From Ignavibacteriales bacterium (GTDB lineage Bacteria; Bacteroidota; Ignavibacteria; Ignavibacteriales; Melioribacteraceae): 64,000 nucleotides of DNA. Below the pieces are notes generated by a model, which saw nothing but the letters and a program-made list of their open reading frames with translations, had not been told where the DNA came from and did no database searches. Location: positions 124,001-188,000 of the forward strand of contig JAIOYW010000004.1 in NCBI GenBank assembly GCA_021740915.1. The letters run 5' to 3'. Shown here in pieces: positions 29,293-37,752 of this stretch. Position numbers and translations under genes: made by a program. The stretch's first letter is position 1. Each line of letters begins with the position of its first letter.

Positions 29293-29320
29293 GCGGGAAA
29301 TCCTTCAAGGGATTTCCCGC
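29293..29320. terminator. Hairpin between convergent priA and YIP1-type gene
   Basis: A perfect 11-bp stem (GCGGGAAATCC at 29293-29303 with GGATTTCCCGC at 29310-29320) and a 6-base loop. It lacks a long T-run; on the minus strand TTTCCATATTTT follows, so it probably terminates the minus-strand gene. Confidence 0.7.
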
Positions 29321-29347
29321 CGAAAATAATAGCTTGATGAAGGGATT

Positions 29348-30154
29348 TTATCCCTGATTAACAAATGGCTTTAAAAATGGAAGAGTATCTGCAAGCACAT
29401 GCATTAAAATAGTAACAATTACCCATGAACCCACCATCATACCAATGTATTTACCGGTATTCTGTGATTTGTTCATTTTAGCAAAAGCAATACCTGCAAC
29501 AACATAAAACCAGATTGAAAATGGATCGAGCAGATGATAAAATGCTCCCATAATTCCAGTTGCCTGAATATCCAGGATTGACCCCAAACTGGTCCCCTGC
29601 ATAACTTTTTCCTTCGAGAAAGATATCAGGACGCTGATAATAACCTGAATAATCACAATATAGTGGGGCAGTCCATACGCAATAAGCGCCGATTGGTAAC
29701 CACCTTCCCCTTTCAGCACAAATTTTGAGATCAGCCAGAAAAAGAGTGAGATCAGGAAAAAGAAAATTGTCACAAAAATGACGATACCTATTGAAGAAAA
29801 AATTGCTCCGACTCCGGATTCCATTGTTTTACGGACCATCTCCTTCTGCGTGTCTGCCGCTTCCTGAGGAATGGTTCCTTCATCAGCCATCTTCTGAATC
29901 TGATCAACCTGTTTCTGAATTAACTGATATTTGATCTGAGGATTGCTCATAATTACAATTGAACTGATGATAGTAGATAATAGTACTAACAGCAGCGGAA
30001 TGAGCCAGTCAGAAGATCGTAACGGGAAACCGGATATTTTGGTGAATGTTTTAGCTGGTTCAGTAAAAACTCCAACCAGTTTATCCGTATGACTGAGTTC
30101 TAAATCTTCCTCGGGTTCGATTAACTCATTTTTGGTTTCGTTGAGTTCATCCAT
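29348..30154 (-). CDS. YIP1-family integral membrane protein
   Basis: A 268-residue inner-membrane protein. A charged N-terminus of about 45 residues leads to KLVGVFTEPAKTFTKISGFP, the entry sequence typical of bacterial Yip1-domain proteins. Five hydrophobic helices follow, at about 50-70, 113-140, 155-180, 205-222 and 235-255. A helical loop at about 75-110 is rich in Gln, Lys and Glu. Function unknown. It is divergent from tnaA across a 99-base AT-rich promoter region. Confidence 0.75.
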   Translation of the reverse strand: MDELNETKNELIEPEEDLELSHTDKLVGVFTEPAKTFTKISGFPLRSSDWLIPLLLVLLSTIISSIVIMSNPQIKYQLIQKQVDQIQKMADEGTIPQEAADTQKEMVRKTMESGVGAIFSSIGIVIFVTIFFFLISLFFWLISKFVLKGEGGYQSALIAYGLPHYIVIIQVIISVLISFSKEKVMQGTSLGSILDIQATGIMGAFYHLLDPFSIWFYVVAGIAFAKMNKSQNTGKYIGMMVGSWVIVTILMHVLADTLPFLKPFVNQG

Positions 30155-30183
30155 TGAGACTCCTACAATTATTAATGAAACGA

Positions 30184-30203
30184 TAAAATATAATTATATT
30201 TTA
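30184..30203. promoter_or_regulatory. 20-bp all-AT palindrome in the divergent YIP1/tnaA promoter region
   Basis: TAAAATATAATTATATTTTA is perfectly symmetric and holds a TATAAT-like core on both strands. It may act as overlapping -10 elements for the divergent genes; being pure A/T, chance is also possible. Confidence 0.35.
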
Positions 30204-30253
30204 AGTTAATTTTGAAATATGAAACATTTTTTTCTTAAATACAAAGCGAAAAT

Positions 30254-31630
30254 ATGAAAACAATTATTGAACCTTTCAGAATCAAATCAGTTGAACCAAT
30301 AAGATTTACAACAAGAGAGGAGCGTCAGCAGATATTAACTGATGCCGGTTACAACCCTTTTCTTATTCATGCAGACGATGTACTAATCGATTTACTGACA
30401 GATAGCGGAACATCTGCTATGAGCTCAAAACAATGGGCTGGAATAATGGAGGGTGATGAATCTTACGCAGGCTCAAAAAGTTTCTACAGATTCGAAGCCG
30501 CAGTAAGAAATATTACCGGGCATAAGTATATTATCCCGACACATCAGGGGAGAGCAGCAGAAAAAATTCTCTTTGCAATTACAGGCGGCGAGGGTAAATA
30601 CATACCTAATAACACTCATTTTGATACTACCAGGGCAAATATTGAATATTCCGGTGCAGTTGCTGTTGATATGCTGAATGAAATCGGAAAGCACCCGGAA
30701 ATACGTGCCGATTTTAAAGGGAACATGGATGTTGAAGCACTGAAGAAATTTATTGCGGATCAGGGAGCGGAAAATATCCCGCTTGTCATGATTACGGTAA
30801 CAAATAATTCAGGCGGCGGGCAGCCTGTTTCGATGCAGAATATACGGGATGTGAAATCTGTATGCCGGCAGCATAATATTCCCCTTTTCCTCGATGCCTG
30901 CCGATTTGCAGAAAACGCATATTTTATAAAATTAAGAGAACCGGGTTATCAGAATAAATCGATGCTGGAAATTGCGCAGGAGATGTTCTCCTATGCAGAT
31001 GGTGCAACGATGAGCGCAAAAAAAGATGCGCTTGTAAATATCGGAGGTTTTCTATCCCTCAACGATGATAATCTTGCAATGAATTCAAGGAATCTTTTAA
31101 TAGTTACCGAGGGTTTTCCGACTTACGGCGGACTTGCCGGCAGAGATCTTGAAGCTGTTGCTCAGGGACTTGAGGAGGTTCTTGATGAACATTATCTGCA
31201 ATATAGAATCCGTACTGCAGAATATCTCGGTGAAAAAATACTCGCTGCCGGAGTTCCGATAATTGAGCCGACAGGCGGTCATGCAGTTTATATCGACGCA
31301 AAAAGATTCCTCCCCAATATACCGGGTAAATTTTACCCCGGACAGGCAATTGTTAACGAACTTTACCTCGAAGGCGGGATAAGGGGAGTTGAGATCGGAA
31401 GTGTAATGTTTGGTAAATACGACAAAAAAACCGGCGAGTTAATTTCACCTTCCATGGAACTTGTCAGACTCGCTCTCCCCAGAAGAGTTTATACTCAAAG
31501 CCATGTGGATTATGTTGCTGAGGTTATTATCGAAGTATTTAAGAACCGAGATGCTCTGAAAGGTTATAAAATTACTTATGAAGCCCCGATGCTGAGACAT
31601 TTTACAGCTACCTTTGAGCCATTGTCATGA
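30254..31630 (+). CDS. tnaA: Tryptophanase (tryptophan indole-lyase)
   Basis: PLP enzyme of the beta-eliminating lyase family that splits tryptophan to indole, pyruvate and ammonia. The 458 residues show IDLLTDSGTSAMSSKQWAG, the cofactor lysine Lys257 in MSAKKDALVNIGG and TEGFPTYGGLAGRDLEA. It is separated from tyrosine phenol-lyase by two sites. Ile381 in GVEIGS stands where tyrosine phenol-lyase has Arg (MERG). His449 in LRHFTA stands where tyrosine phenol-lyase has Phe (LRFFTA). Both match E. coli TnaA. No leader peptide like TnaC was seen. It is first in an operon with amrA and amrB, overlapping the next gene by ATGA. Confidence 0.92.
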   Translation: MKTIIEPFRIKSVEPIRFTTREERQQILTDAGYNPFLIHADDVLIDLLTDSGTSAMSSKQWAGIMEGDESYAGSKSFYRFEAAVRNITGHKYIIPTHQGRAAEKILFAITGGEGKYIPNNTHFDTTRANIEYSGAVAVDMLNEIGKHPEIRADFKGNMDVEALKKFIADQGAENIPLVMITVTNNSGGGQPVSMQNIRDVKSVCRQHNIPLFLDACRFAENAYFIKLREPGYQNKSMLEIAQEMFSYADGATMSAKKDALVNIGGFLSLNDDNLAMNSRNLLIVTEGFPTYGGLAGRDLEAVAQGLEEVLDEHYLQYRIRTAEYLGEKILAAGVPIIEPTGGHAVYIDAKRFLPNIPGKFYPGQAIVNELYLEGGIRGVEIGSVMFGKYDKKTGELISPSMELVRLALPRRVYTQSHVDYVAEVIIEVFKNRDALKGYKITYEAPMLRHFTATFEPLS

Positions 31631-32445
31631 AATTAAAAAAAAAATATTCAGCAGCATTCAGAAGGGATATCTGGAACATAAGGATAAGTGGCGAAAAACT
31701 GATTGTTGAGAACAGGGATAAAAATGATGGAATCGCTTTCTTTTCAATTTTCGATCTGAATACAGGAAAATCAATAATCGAAGACTTTCAGTTCGAGGAA
31801 AAGCGAACAATCGGAATTAACCTGATTTACAAAAACATCATGTTCCTTCATTTATTTCCCAAACCGGATTTACCCATTCAGAGGGGAATAATAGCATTTG
31901 ATCTAAACTCAGGACAAACCATTTGGTCTCATCCGGATCTGATCTTAAGTTTCATTTATGAAGATAATGCCTATTGTTATACTCAGGGTTTTGAGGAAAG
32001 GAATTTTCTAATCCTTAACGCATTCACAGGCGCCACTCAGCCACATGAAGATATCAGTTCGGAGAAGATTAACAAGATCAAAGAGTATGCCGATGCAGCA
32101 AATTTCGATCCGGATTACAAATTCCCTGATTATATTGAATTTTCGGATGTCAAAGATCCAATCCTTCAATCCATTGCAGCTAAAAATGACAAAATTATCG
32201 GACCCGTTCAAATAATTAATGAAAGGGATTTTTTCGTGATCTCCTGGCATAAAGAGATATTCCCCGGAAGTCTTGTGCATAAATTGAGCGCCCTTGACAA
32301 AAACTCAGGTAAAACCCTTTTTTCGGAAATCCTTAATGTCAATACTCCACGAATTATTCCGGAAGCTTTCTTTATTTATAAAAATTCATTATTTATTATC
32401 AAAGAAAAGAATAAAATTATTAACATCAGGATAAGTGAAAAATGA
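31627..32445 (+). CDS. Unknown protein, possibly DUF4905
   Basis: A 272-residue soluble protein without leader or membrane segment. Phrases such as FFSIFDLNTGKSIIEDFQF and GIIAFDLNSGQTIWSHPDLI recur in the style of a PQQ/propeller-like fold, each strand set ending in a Gly-Lys/Gln-Ser/Thr turn, with ALDKNSGKTLFSEIL near the end. It resembles the Bacteroidetes family DUF4905 from memory, not by search. It starts within the tnaA stop and overlaps amrA by four bases, so the three are translationally linked. Function unknown. Confidence 0.75.
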   Translation: MKLKKKYSAAFRRDIWNIRISGEKLIVENRDKNDGIAFFSIFDLNTGKSIIEDFQFEEKRTIGINLIYKNIMFLHLFPKPDLPIQRGIIAFDLNSGQTIWSHPDLILSFIYEDNAYCYTQGFEERNFLILNAFTGATQPHEDISSEKINKIKEYADAANFDPDYKFPDYIEFSDVKDPILQSIAAKNDKIIGPVQIINERDFFVISWHKEIFPGSLVHKLSALDKNSGKTLFSEILNVNTPRIIPEAFFIYKNSLFIIKEKNKIINIRISEK

Positions 32446-33002
32446 CAATCAGCGATGAGGAAAAGAAATTATTATTGAATATCGCCAGAAATTCAATACT
32501 TATAAAATTTTCCGGGGAAGAAATTTCCCAGAAAGATCTGCCGGAATCGAATATTCTGAATGAGAAGTTGGGAATATTTGTTACCCTGACTAAAGCCGAT
32601 GATCTAAGAGGCTGTGTAGGGTTTATCTCAACTGATAAACCCCTTTACAAAGCGGCTGCCGATGCCGCATTGTTAGCGGCATTCAATGATTCAAGATTTA
32701 ATCCACTCACGCGTGAAGAACTTGATGAGTGCCAGATTGAAATTTCAGTTTTATCTGCACCCGAAAAAGTGAAAAATTATGATGAAATAGAAATCGGTAA
32801 AGACGGACTTATCCTTGATGAGATTTTTAACAGCGCACTCCTCTTGCCTCAGGTTCCTGTTAAACATGGCATGGGAAGGAGTAAATTTTTGGAAAGTCTT
32901 TGTCGAAAAGCAGGTCTTCCTGGTGATACCTGGAAAACAAAAAAACTGCGATTAAAAAAATTCAGCGCCGAAGTATTTTCAGAAGCTGAAATAGGGTTTT
33001 AG
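32442..33002 (+). CDS. amrA: AmmeMemoRadiSam system protein A (AMMECR1 domain)
   Basis: An AMMECR1-domain protein of 186 residues, the usual prokaryotic size. The near-invariant motif LRGCVG is at residues 55-60, with the cysteine at 58. Other family features are AALLAAFNDSRFNPLTREEL near 80-100, ISVLSAPEKV and LLPQVPVKHG. The biochemical role is not established; the human homologue binds MEMO1. It is followed one base later by the Memo-type gene, the standard pairing, and preceded by tnaA and an unknown gene in one operon. Confidence 0.93.
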   Translation: MTISDEEKKLLLNIARNSILIKFSGEEISQKDLPESNILNEKLGIFVTLTKADDLRGCVGFISTDKPLYKAAADAALLAAFNDSRFNPLTREELDECQIEISVLSAPEKVKNYDEIEIGKDGLILDEIFNSALLLPQVPVKHGMGRSKFLESLCRKAGLPGDTWKTKKLRLKKFSAEVFSEAEIGF

Positions 33003-33003
33003 A

Positions 33004-33822
33004 ATGCAAGGGATAAGAGAATCTGTGGTGGCAGGACAATTTTATCCCGCTTCTCCTTCAAGGCTTAAGAGCGAGCTATCAGAGTTATTTGATATTACAT
33101 CAAATCTCGAAAAATATCCGACCGCAAGAGGAATTATTTCGCCTCATGCGGGATATTTTTACTCCGGTAAAACAGCGGCTTATGCCTTTAATGCTATCAG
33201 TGAAATTGACTTTTCAACAGTTGTTGTTATCTCACCAAGCCATTATGAATATTTTAATGGAAGCTGCATCTTTGATGGAGATGCTTTCGAGACACCTTTG
33301 GGAAATATCCCGATTAATAAGACTCTAAGTGATTTACTGACTGAAAAATCCGGCAACATATTTAAAGGTCATTCGGGTCATAGAAGAGAACATGGCATTG
33401 AAGTGATACTGCCATTTTTACAGGTGATACGTAAAGATTTTTCATTGATCCCAATCGTTATGGGCGATCAGAATGACAGAAATATCAATGAACTTGCCAA
33501 TGCACTTAGATCGATAGACTCAAAGGATATCATTTATATTGCCAGTTCAGATCTTTCACATTTTTATTCCAGGAAAGCTGCCGATAAACTTGATTCTGTG
33601 ATCGAGAATGATATCAGCAATTTTGACGATTTTTCGTTATGGCTGGATATTATATCCGGTAAAACCGAAGCCTGTGGTTATGGTCCCATTCTTTCTGTAA
33701 TAAAAACTCTCAAGGGGGATACAGACACAAAATCTGAAGTGCTTTACCGGACTGATTCCGGCGAAGCAAGCGGTGACATATCCAGAGTTGTTGGTTATCT
33801 TTCTTCTGTTTTTTATGAATAA
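33004..33822 (+). CDS. amrB: AmmeMemoRadiSam system protein B (Memo-like)
   Basis: A Memo-family protein of 272 residues with a class III dioxygenase-like fold. All metal-pocket residues expected from human MEMO1 are present: His48 in ISPHAGYFYSG, His80 in SPSHYEY, Asp183 and His186 in SSDLSHFYS and Cys224 in EACGYGP. GHSGHRREHGIEVILPFLQ is also conserved. The family binds metal (copper or iron has been reported for human MEMO1), but the bacterial function is unknown. It directly follows amrA and overlaps the next gene by eight bases. Confidence 0.94.
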   Translation: MQGIRESVVAGQFYPASPSRLKSELSELFDITSNLEKYPTARGIISPHAGYFYSGKTAAYAFNAISEIDFSTVVVISPSHYEYFNGSCIFDGDAFETPLGNIPINKTLSDLLTEKSGNIFKGHSGHRREHGIEVILPFLQVIRKDFSLIPIVMGDQNDRNINELANALRSIDSKDIIYIASSDLSHFYSRKAADKLDSVIENDISNFDDFSLWLDIISGKTEACGYGPILSVIKTLKGDTDTKSEVLYRTDSGEASGDISRVVGYLSSVFYE

Positions 33823-34744
33823 TCTCAAGTTCACTGATCCAGTCTGTATTATTGGTGCAGGAAAAATCACATTTTCTCTAATTCCGGCACTCCTTAATGG
33901 CAGTTTTGATATCCGGCATATAATTTCACGAAGTAAATCTTCTGCTGAAAATTTGACTGAAATATTTGGCTTAAAAAACTGCTCTGATTCCTTTAACAAT
34001 CTGTCACCTTCATTAAAAATATTTTTTATAGCGGTCCCGGATAATGAGATCTGCAAAGTTGTCAATTCGATAATAACAAGCGGAATTTTCATAAAAAATA
34101 AGTTGTTTGTCCATCTTTCCGGTGCATTAAGCGCAGAAGTACTCTCACCCTTAAAAGTGAAAGGAGCAAAAACTGGTGCAATGCATATTATGCAGACCTT
34201 TCCGCAGAAAAAAGAAAGATCCGTTCAAGGAATCTTTGCCGCTATTGAATCAGATCAGGAAGATGTATTTGAATTTTTATCCGGGACTGCGCGGAAACTT
34301 CAGATGATCCCATTCAGACTCGAATCAAAAGCCAGAGCCGGATATCACGCTGCGGGAGTGTTTGCGGCCAATTTTATTACGGGTAATATCTTTGTTTCTG
34401 AAATATTGAAAGAAAGCACAGGAGGTGCAATTCCAGACGATTCAGGAGTATTCTTACCAATTGCCGAATCCACTTTGGCAAATATTGCCGAACACGGTAC
34501 TGTTAATTCACTCTCTGGTCCTATAGAAAGAGCCGATTTGGAAACCATTGAACTTCACATTGAGTTTTTAAGGAATAATTTACTTGATGAGAAAGGAAGG
34601 CTGATACTCCTCAGTTATCTGACACAATCTCTCATTCTTTGCGACGTAAGTCTTCTGAAGCAGAATAACAAGAATAAAGAATTGATTTTGTTAAAAACGA
34701 AACTTAAAAAGTATTTGAGTGATGATTTTAACTTGATATTATAG
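33815..34744 (+). CDS. Rossmann-fold protein of DUF2520 type
   Basis: About 309 residues from the ATG at 33815, chosen because the nucleotide-binding strand (DPVCIIGAGKI) then lies near the N-terminus; an earlier in-frame ATG at 33773 would add an unlikely hydrophobic stub inside amrB. The N-terminal domain resembles NADP-dependent 6-phosphogluconate/ketopantoate reductase-like folds with IAVPDNEICKVVNSI and HLSGALSAEVL. The C-terminal helical part with GYHAAGVFAANFI is as in DUF2520. Substrate unknown. It is the last gene of the tnaA-amrAB operon. Confidence 0.82.
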   Translation: MNNLKFTDPVCIIGAGKITFSLIPALLNGSFDIRHIISRSKSSAENLTEIFGLKNCSDSFNNLSPSLKIFFIAVPDNEICKVVNSIITSGIFIKNKLFVHLSGALSAEVLSPLKVKGAKTGAMHIMQTFPQKKERSVQGIFAAIESDQEDVFEFLSGTARKLQMIPFRLESKARAGYHAAGVFAANFITGNIFVSEILKESTGGAIPDDSGVFLPIAESTLANIAEHGTVNSLSGPIERADLETIELHIEFLRNNLLDEKGRLILLSYLTQSLILCDVSLLKQNNKNKELILLKTKLKKYLSDDFNLIL

Positions 34745-34768
34745 AATGATTTAATTATTATTACCATT

Positions 34769-34790
34769 ACAAACTAATTTATTAGTTTGT
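34769..34790. repeat. Inverted repeat between the tnaA-amrAB operon and the cold-shock gene
   Basis: ACAAACTAAT and ATTAGTTTGT are exact complements separated by TT, 25 bases after the operon's last stop. It could be a weak AT-rich terminator (TTATTT follows) or an operator for the cold-shock gene. Confidence 0.45.
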
Positions 34791-34888
34791 TTATTTAAGC
34801 AGCATAATTACTTCTTTTGTTTCACCCTTCCGTGAGTATAAAGAGGTCGTTAAGCATTTTTAATAACCTAATAATAAGGGATAGGCAC

Positions 34889-35101
34889 ATGCAGTCTCGT
34901 GAATCCGGCAGCGTAAAATGGTTTAACCAAACCAAAGGTTTTGGATTTATTACCAGGGAACGCGGTGGTGACGTCTTTGTTCACTATACTTCGATCGTCG
35001 GTGATGGCTTTAAGTCACTCAACGAAGGTCAGAAAGTCGAATTTGTCGTCGTTGAAGGAAATAAAGGACCTCAGGCAAAAGAAGTTAGTGTAGTAAAGTA
35101 A
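34889..35101 (+). CDS. Cold-shock domain protein (CspA family)
   Basis: Small single-stranded nucleic-acid-binding protein of 70 residues from ATG at 34889, which has AAGGG eight bases upstream; the frame continues upstream to 34817, but that would exceed the family size. The RNA-binding motifs are KGFGFI (RNP1) and VFVHYTS (RNP2) in an otherwise typical beta-barrel sequence starting [16 protein letters not shown]. The transcribed leader may be long, as in other csp genes. It is monocistronic with a terminator right after the stop. Confidence 0.95.
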   Translation: MQSRESGSVKWFNQTKGFGFITRERGGDVFVHYTSIVGDGFKSLNEGQKVEFVVVEGNKGPQAKEVSVVK

Positions 35102-35106
35102 ACGAA

Positions 35107-35134
35107 AAGCCGCCGGAGTTCGCTTCGGCGGCTT
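35107..35134. terminator. Hairpin terminator between the cold-shock gene and marC
   Basis: AAGCCGCCG at 35107-35115 pairs with CGGCGGCTT at 35126-35134 (9 bp, 10-base loop). The T-tail is short on the plus strand and TTTT on the minus strand, so it may serve both convergent genes. Confidence 0.82.
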
Positions 35135-35149
35135 CATAATTCTCTTCGG

Positions 35150-35788
35150 TTAATCTAAAGTAAGTAATTCCCTTATTATCGGTTTTAATCCTGAAATAAA
35201 AAACTCTACAGCTATTACCATTACTATTAAACCCATAATCCTCATCATAACTTTATTGCCGCTTGGCCCTAATAATGCGGTAATTTTTCTTCCACTAAGA
35301 ATAAAAATCAAAGTTAAAGCGCTAACAAGTACCATGACAAGCACCAATATTCCTTTGTAAACAATCTGTGTTGCATCACTCATCATAACTATTGAAACAG
35401 TGATTGTACCTGGTCCGCAGATCATTGGAATTGCAAGCGGCGTTATCGCAATATCGGATTCGTATTCACTCGCAGTTTCTTCAGTACTTTTTGTTCGAAT
35501 GAGTCTTGCCTGAAGCATATCAAAACCAGCCATAAAAAATATGACTCCCCCAACAATCCTGAGACTATTTGTGGAAATTGAAAAAAAATCAAAAATCGCT
35601 TTGCCAAGAAAAGCAAACAAAAGCATAATAATAAATGCAGTCAAAACAGCCTTAATTGCGACATGTCTTGCCTGTGAAGAATTCATAGCAGATGTTAGAG
35701 AAGTGAATACAGGAATTACCCCGAGCGGATTCACCATGGTAAAAAGGCTCGTGAAAGCTAATAATGCGTAATCAAAAAGTTCTCTCAT
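35150..35788 (-). CDS. MarC-family integral membrane protein
   Basis: A 212-residue inner-membrane protein with six hydrophobic helices. It opens with FTSLFTMVNPLGVIPVFTSL, the MarC signature. A second NPLGVIPVF-like element is the segment ITPLAIPMICGPGTITVSIV near residue 115. The function of the family is unknown; older links to multiple antibiotic resistance were not upheld for E. coli MarC. It is last in a three-gene operon and overlaps the decarboxylase gene by four bases. Confidence 0.92.
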   Translation of the reverse strand: MRELFDYALLAFTSLFTMVNPLGVIPVFTSLTSAMNSSQARHVAIKAVLTAFIIMLLFAFLGKAIFDFFSISTNSLRIVGGVIFFMAGFDMLQARLIRTKSTEETASEYESDIAITPLAIPMICGPGTITVSIVMMSDATQIVYKGILVLVMVLVSALTLIFILSGRKITALLGPSGNKVMMRIMGLIVMVIAVEFFISGLKPIIRELLTLD

Positions 35789-37227
35789 TTATTATCCTCA
35801 AGTTTTTTTACCTGCTCTGTGATGATATTAAATGCAGTATTAACGTGTTGGATTTCCATTTTAATGCCTGAAAAAACGATTCTGATCACAAATTTTCCAT
35901 CAAGTACAGTGTGCGATAAAAATATTCTGCTCGAAGAATTAATAAATTCAAGCAGTTTTTGATTAAGCATGTTAAGTGTACTATCATCTCTCCCGGATTT
36001 AACGTATCGGAAACAAACTGTACTGAAAGGGACAGGAGCCATAACTTCGAAATTATTTGCGCTTTCAATAAGCCTGACGAATTCTCCGGCCATTCCTATG
36101 TGTTTCCTGAGAATTTCTGAAAGTCCCTCTTTCCCGAAATAACGAATGACGAACCAAAGCTTCAGTGAACGAAAGCGCCTACCCAGGGGTATTCCGTAAT
36201 CCATAAGATTATCAGTAACTGAATCAGTCCCGGTTTTAAGATATTCCGGGATGAGTGAAAAAGTTTTCTTAAGATTGTCCTTATCCCTGACAAATAAAAC
36301 GCTGAGATCCATCGGTACAAAAAGCCATTTATGAGGATTTACGACCAGCGAATCTGCAAATTCAATTCCCTCGAAGATGCTCCTTTTTTCCGGCAGCATT
36401 GCCGTAACCCCTGAATGTGCAGCATCCACATGAAGCCAGATATTTTCCCTTCGGCATATTTCGGCTATTTGAAGCAGGGGATCTACTGATGTAGTGGATG
36501 TAGTTCCAATAGTTGCAATAACTGCAAGCGGAGTAATCCCAAGTGCTTTATCAGCAGAAATTGCAGCTTCCAGTTCTTCAGGAATCATTTCATATTTCGC
36601 GTTTGATTTGATTTTCCTGATTCCCTTTGTCCCGGCACCGATAATTATTGCGGCTTTATCCACAGAGCTATGAGCATGTTCTGACATGTACACAGACAAT
36701 CGCGGACATCCTTCACCGCCAATTCCCTCATTCCGGAAATCATATACCACAAGTTTTTCTCTTGCGGCAGCAAGTGCATGAAAAGTTGATGTTGATGCTG
36801 TATCGTAGATTATGCCAAAAAAAATCCGTGGTAATCCAAGAAGTTCAGTCAGCCAATCAAGAGTTATCTTCTCTAATTCGCTTGCTGCCGGGGATGATTT
36901 CCAAAGCATACCGTTGACACTAAGCGAAGCTGTCACTAATTCAGCAAAAATTCCCGGGAAAGATGCGGTTGAATTAAAATATGCCATAAACCCCGGGTGA
37001 TTCCAATGCGTTGTATATGGAATAACTTTATTAAAAGTATCTTCAAGAATATTTTCAAGCGAATCACCTTCAATTGGAAGTTTAAGGTCAACCAGACTGG
37101 TGAAATCCCCGGGTGAACAATCCGGTAAAACTCTTAATTGTTCAATCCCGGCAAAAAAATCAGCCAGATCTTTAATCAAACGTGTACCGTAAACTTCAAA
37201 TTCTTTGGGAGTGAGATCTCTGTTCAT
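35785..37227 (-). CDS. PLP-dependent group II decarboxylase (aromatic-L-amino-acid decarboxylase type)
   Basis: A 480-residue enzyme of the family that decarboxylates aromatic amino acids to amines; the length matches. Substrate-side motifs are THWNHPGFMAYFNSTASFPG and MLWKSSPAASELEKITLDWL. The PLP site is Lys300 in VVNPHKWLFVPMDLS, with LHVDAAHSG upstream for the cofactor aspartate. The precise substrate (Trp, Tyr, Phe or DOPA) cannot be decided from sequence. It is flanked in one operon by ridA upstream and marC downstream, both with ATGA-type overlaps, which suggests a PLP-derived enamine/imine is formed and cleared. Confidence 0.9.
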   Translation of the reverse strand: MNRDLTPKEFEVYGTRLIKDLADFFAGIEQLRVLPDCSPGDFTSLVDLKLPIEGDSLENILEDTFNKVIPYTTHWNHPGFMAYFNSTASFPGIFAELVTASLSVNGMLWKSSPAASELEKITLDWLTELLGLPRIFFGIIYDTASTSTFHALAAAREKLVVYDFRNEGIGGEGCPRLSVYMSEHAHSSVDKAAIIIGAGTKGIRKIKSNAKYEMIPEELEAAISADKALGITPLAVIATIGTTSTTSVDPLLQIAEICRRENIWLHVDAAHSGVTAMLPEKRSIFEGIEFADSLVVNPHKWLFVPMDLSVLFVRDKDNLKKTFSLIPEYLKTGTDSVTDNLMDYGIPLGRRFRSLKLWFVIRYFGKEGLSEILRKHIGMAGEFVRLIESANNFEVMAPVPFSTVCFRYVKSGRDDSTLNMLNQKLLEFINSSSRIFLSHTVLDGKFVIRIVFSGIKMEIQHVNTAFNIITEQVKKLEDNK

Positions 37228-37631
37228 CTGTCCTCCATCACTATTGCATCAGCTTCTATTTCAACAAGCAGCTCAGGAAGCATGAGATTGGAAACTTCAA
37301 CTAAAGTGGCTGCAGGTCTTATGTCCTTAAAAAATTCATTAAAAGCCATCCTGATCTCCGCATAATCATCAATATTTATGATAAATATCCTGATCCTTAC
37401 AACATCTTCAAGTTTTCCGCCCAGTGCTACCAGAGCAGTGTTAATTTTATTAAAAATATATCTGGACTGCAAATAAGTGCTCCCGACACCTTCAATTTTT
37501 TCCTCATCATTAATGGCAGTCGTTCCGGAAACAAAAATCATATTTTCCGCACGCACCGCGCGGCTATAGGCGGTTTCCATTTCCCAACGACTGCCGCTAT
37601 TATAAATTTGTCTGAACATATTATTTCTCAA
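37224..37631 (-). CDS. RidA-family enamine/imine deaminase
   Basis: A 135-residue YjgF/YER057c/UK114-type protein. RidA hydrolyses reactive 2-aminoacrylate-type enamines made by PLP enzymes. Visible elements are AENMIFVSGTTAINDE, the partner-strand segment VRIRIFIINIDDYAEI, and IRPAATLVEVSNLMLPELLVEIEADA with the conserved arginine preceding PAAT. It is first in an operon with the PLP decarboxylase and marC. As the family is broad, a subgroup with another substrate is possible. Confidence 0.9.
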   Translation of the reverse strand: MRNNMFRQIYNSGSRWEMETAYSRAVRAENMIFVSGTTAINDEEKIEGVGSTYLQSRYIFNKINTALVALGGKLEDVVRIRIFIINIDDYAEIRMAFNEFFKDIRPAATLVEVSNLMLPELLVEIEADAIVMEDR

Positions 37632-37752
37632 TTACATTTTTGATGTTTAAAAATATAACAACTTAATTCAATAATGATAGCTTATGGATAGTTTTCTGTT
37701 ACAAAATAAACTGATAAGGTTGTAAAGAGTCCAAAAAATAATCAGCGAAATT

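Noticed and set aside
29341-29355. Small hairpin AGGGAT-TTT-ATCCCT
   Set aside because: It overlaps the stop end of the YIP1-type gene, has only a 6-bp stem and no T-run; the stronger hairpin at 29293-29320 is the better terminator.
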